64,000 bases of DNA from an uncultured Fibrobacter sp. Its GTDB lineage: Bacteria > Fibrobacterota > Fibrobacteria > Fibrobacterales > Fibrobacteraceae. The notes below the pieces were generated by a model. It was not told where the DNA came from. It saw only the letters and a program-made list of their open reading frames with translations, and searched no databases. Below are positions 45,200-53,055 of this stretch, one piece after another (within the stretch, counting starts at the first letter, position 1; every line of letters begins with the position of its first letter). The translations under genes and the position numbers were made by a program. Location of the stretch: positions 15,844 to 79,843 of the forward strand of contig CAKUXP010000012.1 of assembly GCA_934700345.1 (NCBI GenBank). Reading direction: 5' to 3'.

Positions 45200-45655
45200 T
45201 TAGAATTGAACTTCTACTTTGGCAGAGAGTATCTCGGACCTAGGAACCAAGACCTGTTCTGTCACGCCTTTTATCGACAGGGTTAAATTCTGTTCATCGA
45301 GAGCGACAAGCGTCCCGGAAATCGGCTTTCCCGATTCGCGCGTAATCCGCAGGAGACGGTTCAGGTTGCGCTCAAAATCCCGAGTGGACTTCAGGGGACG
45401 GTCTATCCCCGGAGAAGAAACTTCCAGCGTATAGGCGCCAGCCATCAGCGATTCGTCCCCATCCATCGCATCGGAAAGATGACGGCTGACCGCGGCACAG
45501 TCCTCGACATCGACGCCATCCGCCTTGTCGATATAGATGCGAAGAATCTCGCGTTTCCCGGCCTTGAACATGTCAAATTCGACAAGCTCCACACCGACAG
45601 CGTCGCAAGCTTCGGCGATCAGGGAATCCAGTTTTTCCCGATTATCCAAATACAC
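45200..45655 (-). CDS. rimP: Ribosome maturation factor RimP
   Basis: 151 residues. It is needed for 30S assembly. VGVELVEFDMFKAGKREILRIYIDKADGVDVEDCAAVSRHLSDAMD and YTLEVSSPGIDRPLKSTRDFER are family signatures. The start may be GTG at 45655, or TTG at 45649, which is better spaced from GAGG. First gene of the rimP-nusA-infB-rbfA-truB-ribF operon, with a good promoter upstream. Confidence 0.93.
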   Translation of the reverse strand: MYLDNREKLDSLIAEACDAVGVELVEFDMFKAGKREILRIYIDKADGVDVEDCAAVSRHLSDAMDGDESLMAGAYTLEVSSPGIDRPLKSTRDFERNLNRLLRITRESGKPISGTLVALDEQNLTLSIKGVTEQVLVPRSEILSAKVEVQF

Positions 45656-45676
45656 CTCATAAAAGAAAGGATCGTT

Positions 45677-45720
45677 TACATAAACGAACCGTAGGCATTG
45701 TCAAATAGAGAAAATTTGAC
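45677..45720 (-). promoter_or_regulatory. Promoter of the rimP-nusA operon with overlapping inverted repeat
   Basis: On the minus strand TTGACA (45699-45704) and TATGTA (45677-45682) are 16 bases apart, about 20 bases before rimP. A 7-bp inverted repeat, GTCAAAT and ATTTGAC (45700-45720), covers the -35 box, so a regulator could block it. Confidence 0.55.
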
Positions 45721-45816
45721 GGTATCGGGCAACCGACAATCGCGAAATCCAGGCCTTTTGCCGCCTGAAGCCTCAAATCCGGAGAATTCGACACTAAAAT
45801 TTTGTATCTTTGCGCC

Positions 45817-46032
45817 ATGCTTTCTGGACTTATCCTCATCCTGATCAGCCTTATCGGCACAGCCGGAACCGTTTTCTACTTCAAGCGGAACCTCGTCCGC
45901 ATCGCCGAAAAGAACAGGTCTATCGAAAGCAAGTCCAAGCGGATTCTGAACTACCCGCTTACTATCCTCTGGTACGGCTACCTGCTCGTATTTTTCGTAG
46001 GTCTTTCGGTAAACAATCTCATTTTTGATTGA
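45817..46032 (+). CDS. Small two-helix membrane protein, unknown function
   Basis: 71 residues from the ATG at 45817. Two hydrophobic helices (LSGLILILISLIGTAGTVFYF and LTILWYGYLLVFFVGLSV) flank a basic loop (RIAEKNRSIESKSKRI). No Shine-Dalgarno sequence; a TATCTT -10 box ends 6 bases before the ATG, which suggests a leaderless message. An ATG 15 bases upstream is less likely. It overlaps the convergent mazG by 14 bases. Family not recognised. Confidence 0.6.
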   Translation: MLSGLILILISLIGTAGTVFYFKRNLVRIAEKNRSIESKSKRILNYPLTILWYGYLLVFFVGLSVNNLIFD

Positions 46033-46831
46033 CCGCCTTCTTCGCTTCGCTCCACAGAGCGAGCAGTTCCTCGGGAGAACGCTCCTTGAGGGATTTTTCG
46101 GAGTCTTTCGCCTTGGAAATTTTTTCAAGCGCCCGATAGCGAGCGTCGAACTTGGTATTTGCGCGGATCAGGGCCGTTTCCGCATTCAAGCCGAGATGTC
46201 GCGCCAAGTGGCAGATGGTAAAGAGCAAGTCGCCGAGCTCCTCTTCCATACGTTCCCTGTTGGGGTTTTCCGCAGTCGCCTTTCCGTATTCGTCCAGAAA
46301 TTCGCCGTATTCCTCGCGAACCTTTTCAAGAACCGCCTCGTCGGACTTCCAGTCGAAACCGTCCTTCCATGCCCTGCGCCCCATTTCCTGCGCACGCGCA
46401 AGCGTCGGCATACTTCGGGAGACCTTGTCCATCGCCGATTTTTCCTTCAGGCCCGCATTGTTCTTTTCGGTCGCCTTGATTTCTTCCCAACGGACAAGGA
46501 CTTCGCCCGTTCCGTTCACGTGGGCGTTTCCAAATACATGCGGATGCCGTCGAACCATCTTTTCGCACACCGCCTGCACCACATCGTCAATGCTAAAGTC
46601 TCCATGTTCCTCGGCGATCCGTGCGTTAAAGACAACCTGAAACAATACATCGCCGAGTTCTTCGCACATGTGCGCCTTGTCGCCCGCCTGGGCGGCATCG
46701 ATAAACTCCGACGACTCCTCTATCAGATAGGGCAAGAGGCTTTGTGTCGTCTGTTCCCTGTCCCACGGGCATCCGTCTTTCGCCCGGAGCCGTTTCATAA
46801 TATCCACAAGATCAGCAAAGGAATATTTCAT
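46019..46831 (-). CDS. mazG: Nucleoside triphosphate pyrophosphohydrolase MazG
   Basis: 270 residues with two MazG domains. Repeat 1 is MKRLRAKDGCPWDREQTTQS, then EESSEFIDA and EELGDVLFQVVFNARI. Repeat 2 is EEYGEFLDEYGKA and EEELGDLLFTICHLARHLG, each with the EExxE...EExxD metal site. It degrades non-canonical NTPs or (p)ppGpp-related pools. The ATG at 46831 overlaps the dprA ATG on the other strand. An upstream TTG near 46840 is possible as no clear ribosome binding site serves the ATG. Confidence 0.93.
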   Translation of the reverse strand: MKYSFADLVDIMKRLRAKDGCPWDREQTTQSLLPYLIEESSEFIDAAQAGDKAHMCEELGDVLFQVVFNARIAEEHGDFSIDDVVQAVCEKMVRRHPHVFGNAHVNGTGEVLVRWEEIKATEKNNAGLKEKSAMDKVSRSMPTLARAQEMGRRAWKDGFDWKSDEAVLEKVREEYGEFLDEYGKATAENPNRERMEEELGDLLFTICHLARHLGLNAETALIRANTKFDARYRALEKISKAKDSEKSLKERSPEELLALWSEAKKAVNQK

Positions 46832-47735
46832 GGAATGCAAAACTAGCAATTTTCCTGTCCAAGTTCTCGACCGGAAATCTTTCCCAAAAAGCCTCCTCAA
46901 ACTTCCAAAGCCACCAGAGAGACTTTACTTCCGCGGAACCCTCCCCGATTTCGGCAAATCATGGATTGCCATGGTCGGAACAAGGCGCCCGAGTCCTTAC
47001 GCGGAAGACATTTGCCAAAGGCTAATCGCCCATCTGCGGAGAACCGAAGCCGTCGTCGTATCCGGCCTCGCCCAGGGAATCGACAGTTTCTGTCACATGC
47101 ATGCGATCCGCTCAAACATTCCGACCGTCGCAGTCATCGCCCAGGGAATCGACGCGAGCATCGGAGGTTCCCGTGGAAACGTCGCCAGGCAAATTCTGCA
47201 AAACGGGGGCGCTATCCTTTCCAAATATGCGGGCAAGACTCCTTCCCGGAAATTCATGTTTCCCGAAAGAAACCTCATTATCGCGGGACTTTGCAAGAGC
47301 ACGACCCTTGTCGAAAGCAGGGAATCCGGCGGCGGGATGCTGACAGTTCGCTTCGCCCGGGAACTCAAGCGACCGGTTCTCTGCGTACCGGGAAACATTC
47401 TTTTTGAAACCTCGCAAGGTCCTAACCGTAGCATCGCCAAGAAAGAAGCCATCCCCATCTGGCAACCCGAAGACTTTCCGGATCTTTGCGGAGCGAAACG
47501 GTTATCCGATCCGACGCCGAAGGATTTGCTCCAAACGGGAATCCGGCTCGAAAACGACGCCCAGAACCTATTCCGGAAATGCGCGGGCTTTACCTATTCC
47601 ATAGAAACGCTCCGACAGGACTTTGACATTTCCATTTCAAGACTTTTAGCTATATTGACGGAACTGGAAATTGCAGGACTGGTCCATTCAAGAGACGGAA
47701 ATGAATTTCACTTTTTAGCTGCGGAGGCGTCGTGA
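46830..47735 (+). CDS. dprA: DNA processing protein DprA
   Basis: 301 residues. It loads RecA on incoming single strands during natural transformation. The Rossmann-like core shows SWIAMVGTRRPSPYAEDICQR, AVVVSGLAQGIDSFCHMHAI and GGAILSKYAGKTPSRKFMFPERNLIIAG. A C-terminal winged-helix-like segment (CAGFTYSIETLRQDFDISISRLLAILTELEIAGLV) resembles the DprA C-terminal domain. AAAGGA precedes the ATG. It is divergent from mazG with the two start codons sharing bases. Competence is not shown by this gene alone. Confidence 0.93.
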   Translation: MECKTSNFPVQVLDRKSFPKSLLKLPKPPERLYFRGTLPDFGKSWIAMVGTRRPSPYAEDICQRLIAHLRRTEAVVVSGLAQGIDSFCHMHAIRSNIPTVAVIAQGIDASIGGSRGNVARQILQNGGAILSKYAGKTPSRKFMFPERNLIIAGLCKSTTLVESRESGGGMLTVRFARELKRPVLCVPGNILFETSQGPNRSIAKKEAIPIWQPEDFPDLCGAKRLSDPTPKDLLQTGIRLENDAQNLFRKCAGFTYSIETLRQDFDISISRLLAILTELEIAGLVHSRDGNEFHFLAAEAS

Positions 47736-48028
47736 TCGTTCGGAAAATCGGATTTTTTCAAATTTTAAGCGCTGTATTGGTCGTCGTCACCGGAGCATTC
47801 TTCTGGTCGTTTATCCTAGGCGAAAACGGTCTGTGGAATCAGCACAAACTAAAAAAACAGATCATACGCCTTGAACAGGAAAAAGATTCGCTCCAAGCAG
47901 AGCTCCTTGTCCGGCACCACGAAGGGGATCGCCTGCTCAAGGACCCCTTCTATATCGAATCAATAGCCCGTACAAAGTTCGGCATGGCAAAAAAGGACGA
48001 AATCGTTTACCAGTTTATCGACGAATAA
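47732..48028 (+). CDS. FtsB/DivIC-like cell division protein
   Basis: 98 residues. One membrane helix (ILSAVLVVVTGAFFWSFILG) is followed by a coiled coil (HKLKKQIIRLEQEKDSLQAELLV) and the RLLKDPFYIESIARTKFGMAKKDEIVYQF tail typical of FtsB/DivIC. It would act in the divisome with FtsL and FtsQ. It starts at GTG, overlapping dprA by 4 bases, with GGAGG 5 bases before it. Confidence 0.88.
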   Translation: MIVRKIGFFQILSAVLVVVTGAFFWSFILGENGLWNQHKLKKQIIRLEQEKDSLQAELLVRHHEGDRLLKDPFYIESIARTKFGMAKKDEIVYQFIDE

Positions 48029-48032
48029 CGCG

Positions 48033-49331
48033 TCACCAGATAAAAACTCCGATGCCCGCCAAGACCTGGTGAGAAACACCTTTCAGCTTTCGAAAGCCCA
48101 GATCGTGATCCAGAAAATTCGCCAGATATTTTAAACGCAGCGATATCGAAGAAATCGGAGCTTCGGACCGCCGGGAATGGATTGACAGCAAGCGCACCTC
48201 TCCCGAAACGCCAGCCAGATAGGCTGTCGAACGGTTGTCTTCTACATAACGTCTGAGAAGATGATAGTTGTTGTTCGGTTTGTCCGCATAATAGTAATAG
48301 TCCGCAGAATTATCCGGAAGCATCAGTTCCGCCGACGCAACGCCGAGAAAAGGTTCCACCTTAAAAAAACGACTGTCAAAAACGACAAAGCCGAACGTCA
48401 TGCCGCCTTCCAGAAAGGCAAGATCGCTTTCCTTCTCCCAGAGGACATCGGCAAATTGACGGTTCCCGCGCGTTTCCAACACTCCAAACGAAAAGAACGG
48501 CGTAAAAACCATCCGATAAAGCTGGATGGGAATCGCCACATAGTAATTCCCATAGCGATGTCGAAAATCCTTTTTAAAATCCGATGTCAGAAATCCGATG
48601 CCCGCCAAGAATTCAAAGCCAATGCCATTGCCGTATAAATGCGCACGAAAGACATCGGTCGAAAGATCGGCTTTTTCCTTTTGCGTCTCCACCAAGAAAT
48701 TTTCCCGAAGCCAAATCCCGTTTTCATCATTCGGGTATTTCCGGACAAAGTCTTCACCCGACTTGAAAAACGTCCGATTGCGCGAATCGCCACGGTCCCA
48801 AGAAAAGATTACCGGGAAAAACGCGGGAATCGCATCCTTGTAAAACTCATCTACCGGAGACTTTTGAACTTGCACAAACAGGTTATCCATCTTTTGTTCC
48901 GTCCACGTAAAATTTCGCTCTAGATAGGCAAATAGTTTGTCGTGAAAATAGGTGACACCGTTGCTTTCACTAAACGATTCGAAAGCACACCGATCAGCAA
49001 CGGTACTCGTCCACTTCGCCTGCGGAGCGAACAGCCGACGTTCGCGAACAAGTTCCGACCATGCGGAATCGTATCTCTGGATTTGCAAGTAGATTAGCCC
49101 CTTTTCCATCCGGGAAAAAGGGCAAAAATTGTCCGAATACATTCCATCCAGAAAAGAAACCGTCTGCAAGACAAGAGCCGAATCTCCGTCCTGTAATGAT
49201 TTCAGCAGCAGCGTCCGCCCACGACGCACCATTTCTTCTGCAGAAGGCGGGAGCGCGAGAATCGCCTGTTCCACATCCGAAGCGAAAAGCGTCCAAGAGA
49301 GAAGAAAAAGCCAAAGAATTGTCTGTCGCAT
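48033..49331 (-). CDS. Secreted protein with C-terminal barrel, unknown function
   Basis: 432 residues. Signal peptide MRQTILWLFLLSWTLFAS. The first half is helical with TPR-like spacing (LILSL, MEKGLIYLQIQRYDSAWSEL). The second half is a series of aromatic strands (GIGFEFLAGIGFLTSDF, YGNYYVAIPIQLYRMVFTPFFSFGVL) ending in the aromatic residue Trp (GIGVFIW), the usual signature of an outer-membrane barrel. It ends 4 bases from the convergent FtsB-like gene and follows a lipoprotein gene by 29 bases. Family not recognised. Confidence 0.7.
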   Translation of the reverse strand: MRQTILWLFLLSWTLFASDVEQAILALPPSAEEMVRRGRTLLLKSLQDGDSALVLQTVSFLDGMYSDNFCPFSRMEKGLIYLQIQRYDSAWSELVRERRLFAPQAKWTSTVADRCAFESFSESNGVTYFHDKLFAYLERNFTWTEQKMDNLFVQVQKSPVDEFYKDAIPAFFPVIFSWDRGDSRNRTFFKSGEDFVRKYPNDENGIWLRENFLVETQKEKADLSTDVFRAHLYGNGIGFEFLAGIGFLTSDFKKDFRHRYGNYYVAIPIQLYRMVFTPFFSFGVLETRGNRQFADVLWEKESDLAFLEGGMTFGFVVFDSRFFKVEPFLGVASAELMLPDNSADYYYYADKPNNNYHLLRRYVEDNRSTAYLAGVSGEVRLLSIHSRRSEAPISSISLRLKYLANFLDHDLGFRKLKGVSHQVLAGIGVFIW

Positions 49332-49360
49332 AGCCTAAAAATAATTCTTATCGGCGAACT

Positions 49361-50524
49361 CTATTCGATGTCTTTCAACAAGGCGCCGTGAACCGCTATG
49401 TCGTCCAGCCATAAATCCGCAGAATCGGCAGCGTAGAAAACCGTAGCCTTGCAATGTTGATTTACCTCGTCCCACGAATAGGAGGCATCCAAGGAAGATC
49501 CGCGCACGGCATTGAAATCTTTTACGGGAAGCGCATAATCCGTCCAAAAAGAATCCAGCACGACCTTGGTCTCAAAAACCGTATTTTTCAGCAGGTTTTC
49601 GGCGCGGCAGACAAATTGTATTCGAACGGTTCCTTCGCCTTTTGCCGCAAAAAACAGGGAATCCACACGGGACAAGTCCCGATAGACGCGTTTTGCATCG
49701 GGATAGCTCCCATCCATTCCCCAGTTAAAACCGACCATCGCCTTTCCGCCCGAAGCATCGACAAGATTAATGTGCAAGGCGTTCCCATGTCTTTCGTCGG
49801 CAAAGACCCGGTGCGATGTCAAATGATGCGTGGAGTCGTTCGTAAAATCCGAATCGAATGCAGCCCACCACCGACTCCCGCCATTAAAGCGGTGCAACAG
49901 GGTATAGGGAGAATCCCTGTCCGAAAAATTTTCTACGACAATCCGACCGGAACTTTCCTCTAATAGATGCCAGCTGCCATCTTTCATCAAGACGATATCT
50001 TCCCGTCTTAAATTTCCCGGAAGCGGCAAATGCCAATTCCCGAACTTATCGCCTCGCGTAAAAAATCCCGTCCCATAGACCGCTATTCTTTGATTCGCTT
50101 TCGCCTTTCCAAAAAACTTCGGCGGTTTCTTGACTTCAATTTTCACAATGGATCCGGCTTGTGCACACGGGGCATACCCCAAACCTTTGCCATGCGCATT
50201 GACAATTAATCCCACGTGCGCACAGAGGCCGGCATCCACTAAAAACATTCCATTCCTATCCGAGATAAATGCGGAATCCCGAACAACGCTTTCCCCTTGC
50301 TCGGTTTTAGCCGCCCAATTTCTCCGCTCGGCTACCTGGACGACAGCAAAGGGAATCGGAGCACCATGGGCATCCAAGACCACCACCAAGATGGAATCCT
50401 CCAACGGAACTAGACGCTGAGCCTTGATCACATTTTCGTGTTCGCTGGTCCCTCCGGCAACATGATTCTCGCAAGAACTGAAAAGATAGAGCAAGACACA
50501 GAAAATACAAAGCCGACAGATCAT
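49361..50524 (-). CDS. Lipoprotein coupled to a TIGR02147 protein
   Basis: 387 residues. Lipobox FCVLLYLFSSCENH (Cys about residue 18). An N-terminal beta domain (VVLDAHGAPIPFAVVQV) resembles carboxypeptidase-regulatory or Ig-like folds. The C-terminal half (about 200-380) resembles a carbohydrate-binding or CIA30-like jelly roll: WWAAFDSDFT, MVGFNWGMDGSYPDAKRVYRDLSRVDSLFFAAKGEGTVRIQF and ADLWLDDIAVHG. Its ATG overlaps the stop of the TIGR02147 gene (ATGA). Such pairs are characteristic of Fibrobacter surface loci. Confidence 0.75.
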   Translation of the reverse strand: MICRLCIFCVLLYLFSSCENHVAGGTSEHENVIKAQRLVPLEDSILVVVLDAHGAPIPFAVVQVAERRNWAAKTEQGESVVRDSAFISDRNGMFLVDAGLCAHVGLIVNAHGKGLGYAPCAQAGSIVKIEVKKPPKFFGKAKANQRIAVYGTGFFTRGDKFGNWHLPLPGNLRREDIVLMKDGSWHLLEESSGRIVVENFSDRDSPYTLLHRFNGGSRWWAAFDSDFTNDSTHHLTSHRVFADERHGNALHINLVDASGGKAMVGFNWGMDGSYPDAKRVYRDLSRVDSLFFAAKGEGTVRIQFVCRAENLLKNTVFETKVVLDSFWTDYALPVKDFNAVRGSSLDASYSWDEVNQHCKATVFYAADSADLWLDDIAVHGALLKDIE

Positions 50525-51372
50525 TCCACAATCTCTTTTTCGGCTTCGAATTCACTTGTCGGAGTTGCCGCGACAGGAAAAATCTGCAAGGCGATCTGCA
50601 TCACCGTATCGCTATTGGAATCGTTGTGCACCAACGAAGCGACCCGGCTTTTGAACTTTTCCGCTTCCGCCAAGATCATCCGAAAGCAGGTTCGGGAAAC
50701 GCCTACGGTCATCCCGACGACAAAACGTCTATCCTTTTTCCACTTTTGAACCGCCTGCGAAGCTTTGCCCAGCATATCGCAATGATACCTGATTAGGGAA
50801 GTCCTGTGCTGGGGACTCCCGCTCCGAAGGGCGCGATGCGTCTGCACCCAAAACCCTTCGGAATTTTTCTCGATAAAATGATACCGGCTTAAAATTTGAA
50901 CGGCAAGCCTCGCATCGTCTTCGCTGATCGCCGGCTTCAGGGACTTCGCCAACAGTGCGTAGTCGTCCTTGAAATCAAACAGCGTAATCAGTTCCCGGAC
51001 TGCGGGAATAAACCAACGGCTGTAATACTCGGAAAATCCCGACGAAATTTCCACCGGGCGTATGGAACCTCGCATCTGCAAAAGTTCCAGACGCGAACGC
51101 TCCTTTTGAGCGCCCTCTTTCGCCTGGCAAAAACGGACCAGCTTGTGCCAATATTCCAGTTCCGAACCAGAAAGGCCTACCGCCTTTCCGACCGTTTCAA
51201 TCGTTTTTTCGCTTAAATTTCTTTCCCCGAGCATCACTTGGCGCAAAAAATTGGGATTGCCAATTCTCGCCCTTTGCGCAATGGCGCGCCAGGAAAATCG
51301 AGCATGATTTTGCGAATCGTGAAAATCGCGCAAGAACAAACGAAAATCTTCATACTCGAAAACAGATTTCAT
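50521..51372 (-). CDS. TIGR02147/DUF4423 family protein
   Basis: 283 residues. The N-terminal third has helix-turn-helix features (FEYEDFRLFLRDFHDSQNHARFSWRAIAQRARIGNPNFLRQVMLGERNLSEKTIETVGKAVGL). A helical C-terminal DUF4423 region (EYYSRWFIPAVRELITLF; SLIRYHCDMLGKASQAVQKW; VGMTVGVSRTCFRMILAEAEKF) follows. The family is expanded in Fibrobacter; a transcription-factor role is plausible. ATG at 51372 versus TTG at 51381 cannot be settled, as the ribosome binding site is poor for both. It is coupled to the lipoprotein gene. Confidence 0.85.
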   Translation of the reverse strand: MKSVFEYEDFRLFLRDFHDSQNHARFSWRAIAQRARIGNPNFLRQVMLGERNLSEKTIETVGKAVGLSGSELEYWHKLVRFCQAKEGAQKERSRLELLQMRGSIRPVEISSGFSEYYSRWFIPAVRELITLFDFKDDYALLAKSLKPAISEDDARLAVQILSRYHFIEKNSEGFWVQTHRALRSGSPQHRTSLIRYHCDMLGKASQAVQKWKKDRRFVVGMTVGVSRTCFRMILAEAEKFKSRVASLVHNDSNSDTVMQIALQIFPVAATPTSEFEAEKEIVE

Positions 51373-51482
51373 ACCTTTCAAATTTAGCCCGGACCAAACA
51401 AAACAGCCAGTAAAATTTTATTTAAATGTATTCACTTCGAATACAAAAAACAGTTTTCACGAGAATGAGACGACTCCGTTGC

Positions 51483-51514
51483 AAAAAAAATTCCTGTGAG
51501 AACTTCACAGGAAT
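51483..51514 (-). terminator. Terminator downstream of the 51649-52959 gene
   Basis: Perfect 10-bp stem ATTCCTGTGA/TCACAGGAAT with a 5-base loop and then seven Ts on the minus strand. It ends the transcript that includes the 71-base structured segment at 51523. Confidence 0.9.
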
Positions 51515-51522
51515 CAAAAAGA

Positions 51523-51593
51523 TGGCGGATCGAACCCCGAACTTACCAGGAGGGGAGCAATGATAGAGTTGTTAGAGGATTTACCTTTCCGCC
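51523..51593 (-). other. 71-base tRNA-like segment in the 3' region of the 51649 gene
   Basis: Read on the minus strand it begins GGCGGA and ends TCCGCCA, so the ends form a 6-bp acceptor-like stem with a CCA end. It contains GGTTCGATCC, like a T-loop. The T-arm is too close to the end for a normal cloverleaf, and CCCC/GGGG pairing dominates the middle. It sits between the stop codon and terminator, so it may be a tRNA relic, a small RNA or chance. Confidence 0.35.
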
Positions 51594-51648
51594 AAAACTC
51601 TAGACCCTAATATAGAAGAATCTATCTTAAAGGGCTAGTATTTATTGC

Positions 51649-52959
51649 TTACTTCCGCGGTTTCCGAATAACAGCGAGTTCTTCGTGGAACTCGATGTGG
51701 CAGTGCGGTTCAAAACGGAATCCTCCGCGACGGTGGCGATTCAGTCCCATCACGTCGGAGACTTTTTCCAGATGATCCACAACACGGTTCAAGCGGCTTT
51801 CAAAGTTCGGGTTTACCGGGTCGATGCAGATTTCGGGATCCCGCTTAAATTCGCGGTTCTCGAATTCTTCGCGTCCCGTTTTCGTATATTCGCGCAAGAT
51901 ATTACGAAGAATACGGGCCGGAACGTTGCGCATCAGGTGCTTGCCATTTACCGAAATGGAATCGTCCGTTTCGTAGTAAACGATTTCCGCGACATGGTTT
52001 ATCTTGTGGAGAAGCTCGTCATGAGCCTTCTGGACCGGAGGCCAGACGCTGTATTCTTCCTGGACCAGCGAAGAAATCAGTCCCGCAAACGGATCCTTCG
52101 TCTTCACATCCTTTGCATAGATAAACTCGGCAATGGTGACCGGAGCGCCGTAGTAGCGATCCTTGTAGAGGAGACGGGTTCCCGTAAACGTATCGACAAC
52201 ATCCGTATCGGCGCGAACGCAAAGCTTGTCCGCATACTTGGAAAGTCCCAAGTCGATCGGAAGCTTTTCTAGGCATTCAGCGAACTTGACGACCTTGCCG
52301 ACCGCAATTCCGCTGACATAGAACGTATCGCCTTCCTGGTTTCCGATTAGGCGTCCAACCAAAGACTCTTCCGCAGAATACTGGCAAGCATAGACCTTGA
52401 TATTTTCGAACGCAGGCAGGTCCAATAGGCACGGACTCTGCTGGAACGCGCGAAGAAGCCATGTCGAATATACCGTTGACGGATGATAGGATCCGTTAGA
52501 ACGATTGACAAGGAAGTCATGCCGTTCGTTACCTTCGACATTCCCTTCCACAAAGCGGAAGTTTTCATGAAACAGATTGCGCTTTTCGATAAGGCGCAAA
52601 ACTCCCAGACGCTGATCCTGCATATCGTAGAAATCGCGGATATAGGGGAGATAGGAACGCATCAGCGCACGCTTCGGAATCGATGCCAATTGCTTCAGCT
52701 TTTCAAACATCCGATTTCCAAAAGCATCCAGGTTTTCGCCCTTTGAAAGAAGCCAGTTCGAGAAGCCTTCAATCATCAGCGCATTGTCCTCCACGCTGAC
52801 CATTTCGTCTTCCTGCCACGCATTTTCAATCAATTTGCGGCTGGTGACACTTGCGTTCTGGACTAGAGGAACCAGGTCTTCTGTCCGGAAGGAAAGAAGG
52901 AGTTCGCTGTAGGCCAACTTCAGAAAAATATTCGGTATTTTATTTTCATTATCCTGCAT
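51649..52959 (-). CDS. Conserved-looking hypothetical protein, possibly C-terminal winged helix
   Basis: 436 residues, no signal peptide. An N-terminal helical region (IPNIFLKLAYSELLLSFRTEDLVPLVQNASVTSRKLIENAW) precedes a mixed alpha/beta centre. The C-terminal 100 residues (NGKHLMRNVPARILRNILREYTKTGREEFENREFKRD, then VVDHLEKVSDVMGLNRHRRGGFRFEP) resemble the winged-helix DNA-binding part of OmpR-type regulators. That similarity is weak. It is divergent from mutL with a 97-base gap and has its own terminator. Family not recognised. Confidence 0.65.
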   Translation of the reverse strand: MQDNENKIPNIFLKLAYSELLLSFRTEDLVPLVQNASVTSRKLIENAWQEDEMVSVEDNALMIEGFSNWLLSKGENLDAFGNRMFEKLKQLASIPKRALMRSYLPYIRDFYDMQDQRLGVLRLIEKRNLFHENFRFVEGNVEGNERHDFLVNRSNGSYHPSTVYSTWLLRAFQQSPCLLDLPAFENIKVYACQYSAEESLVGRLIGNQEGDTFYVSGIAVGKVVKFAECLEKLPIDLGLSKYADKLCVRADTDVVDTFTGTRLLYKDRYYGAPVTIAEFIYAKDVKTKDPFAGLISSLVQEEYSVWPPVQKAHDELLHKINHVAEIVYYETDDSISVNGKHLMRNVPARILRNILREYTKTGREEFENREFKRDPEICIDPVNPNFESRLNRVVDHLEKVSDVMGLNRHRRGGFRFEPHCHIEFHEELAVIRKPRK

Positions 52960-53055
52960 AGCTATAATTTATTTTTTTACACGCGTTTTGCCCACCCCCT
53001 TTTTGAATTAAAAGCATTTTTAATGGTATTTTTGAGACTTTTCTATATTTTTGGC

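Noticed and set aside
51523..51593. A functional tRNA gene
   Set aside because: Acceptor-like ends pair, but the T-arm has no room for its 3' strand and no anticodon arm forms.
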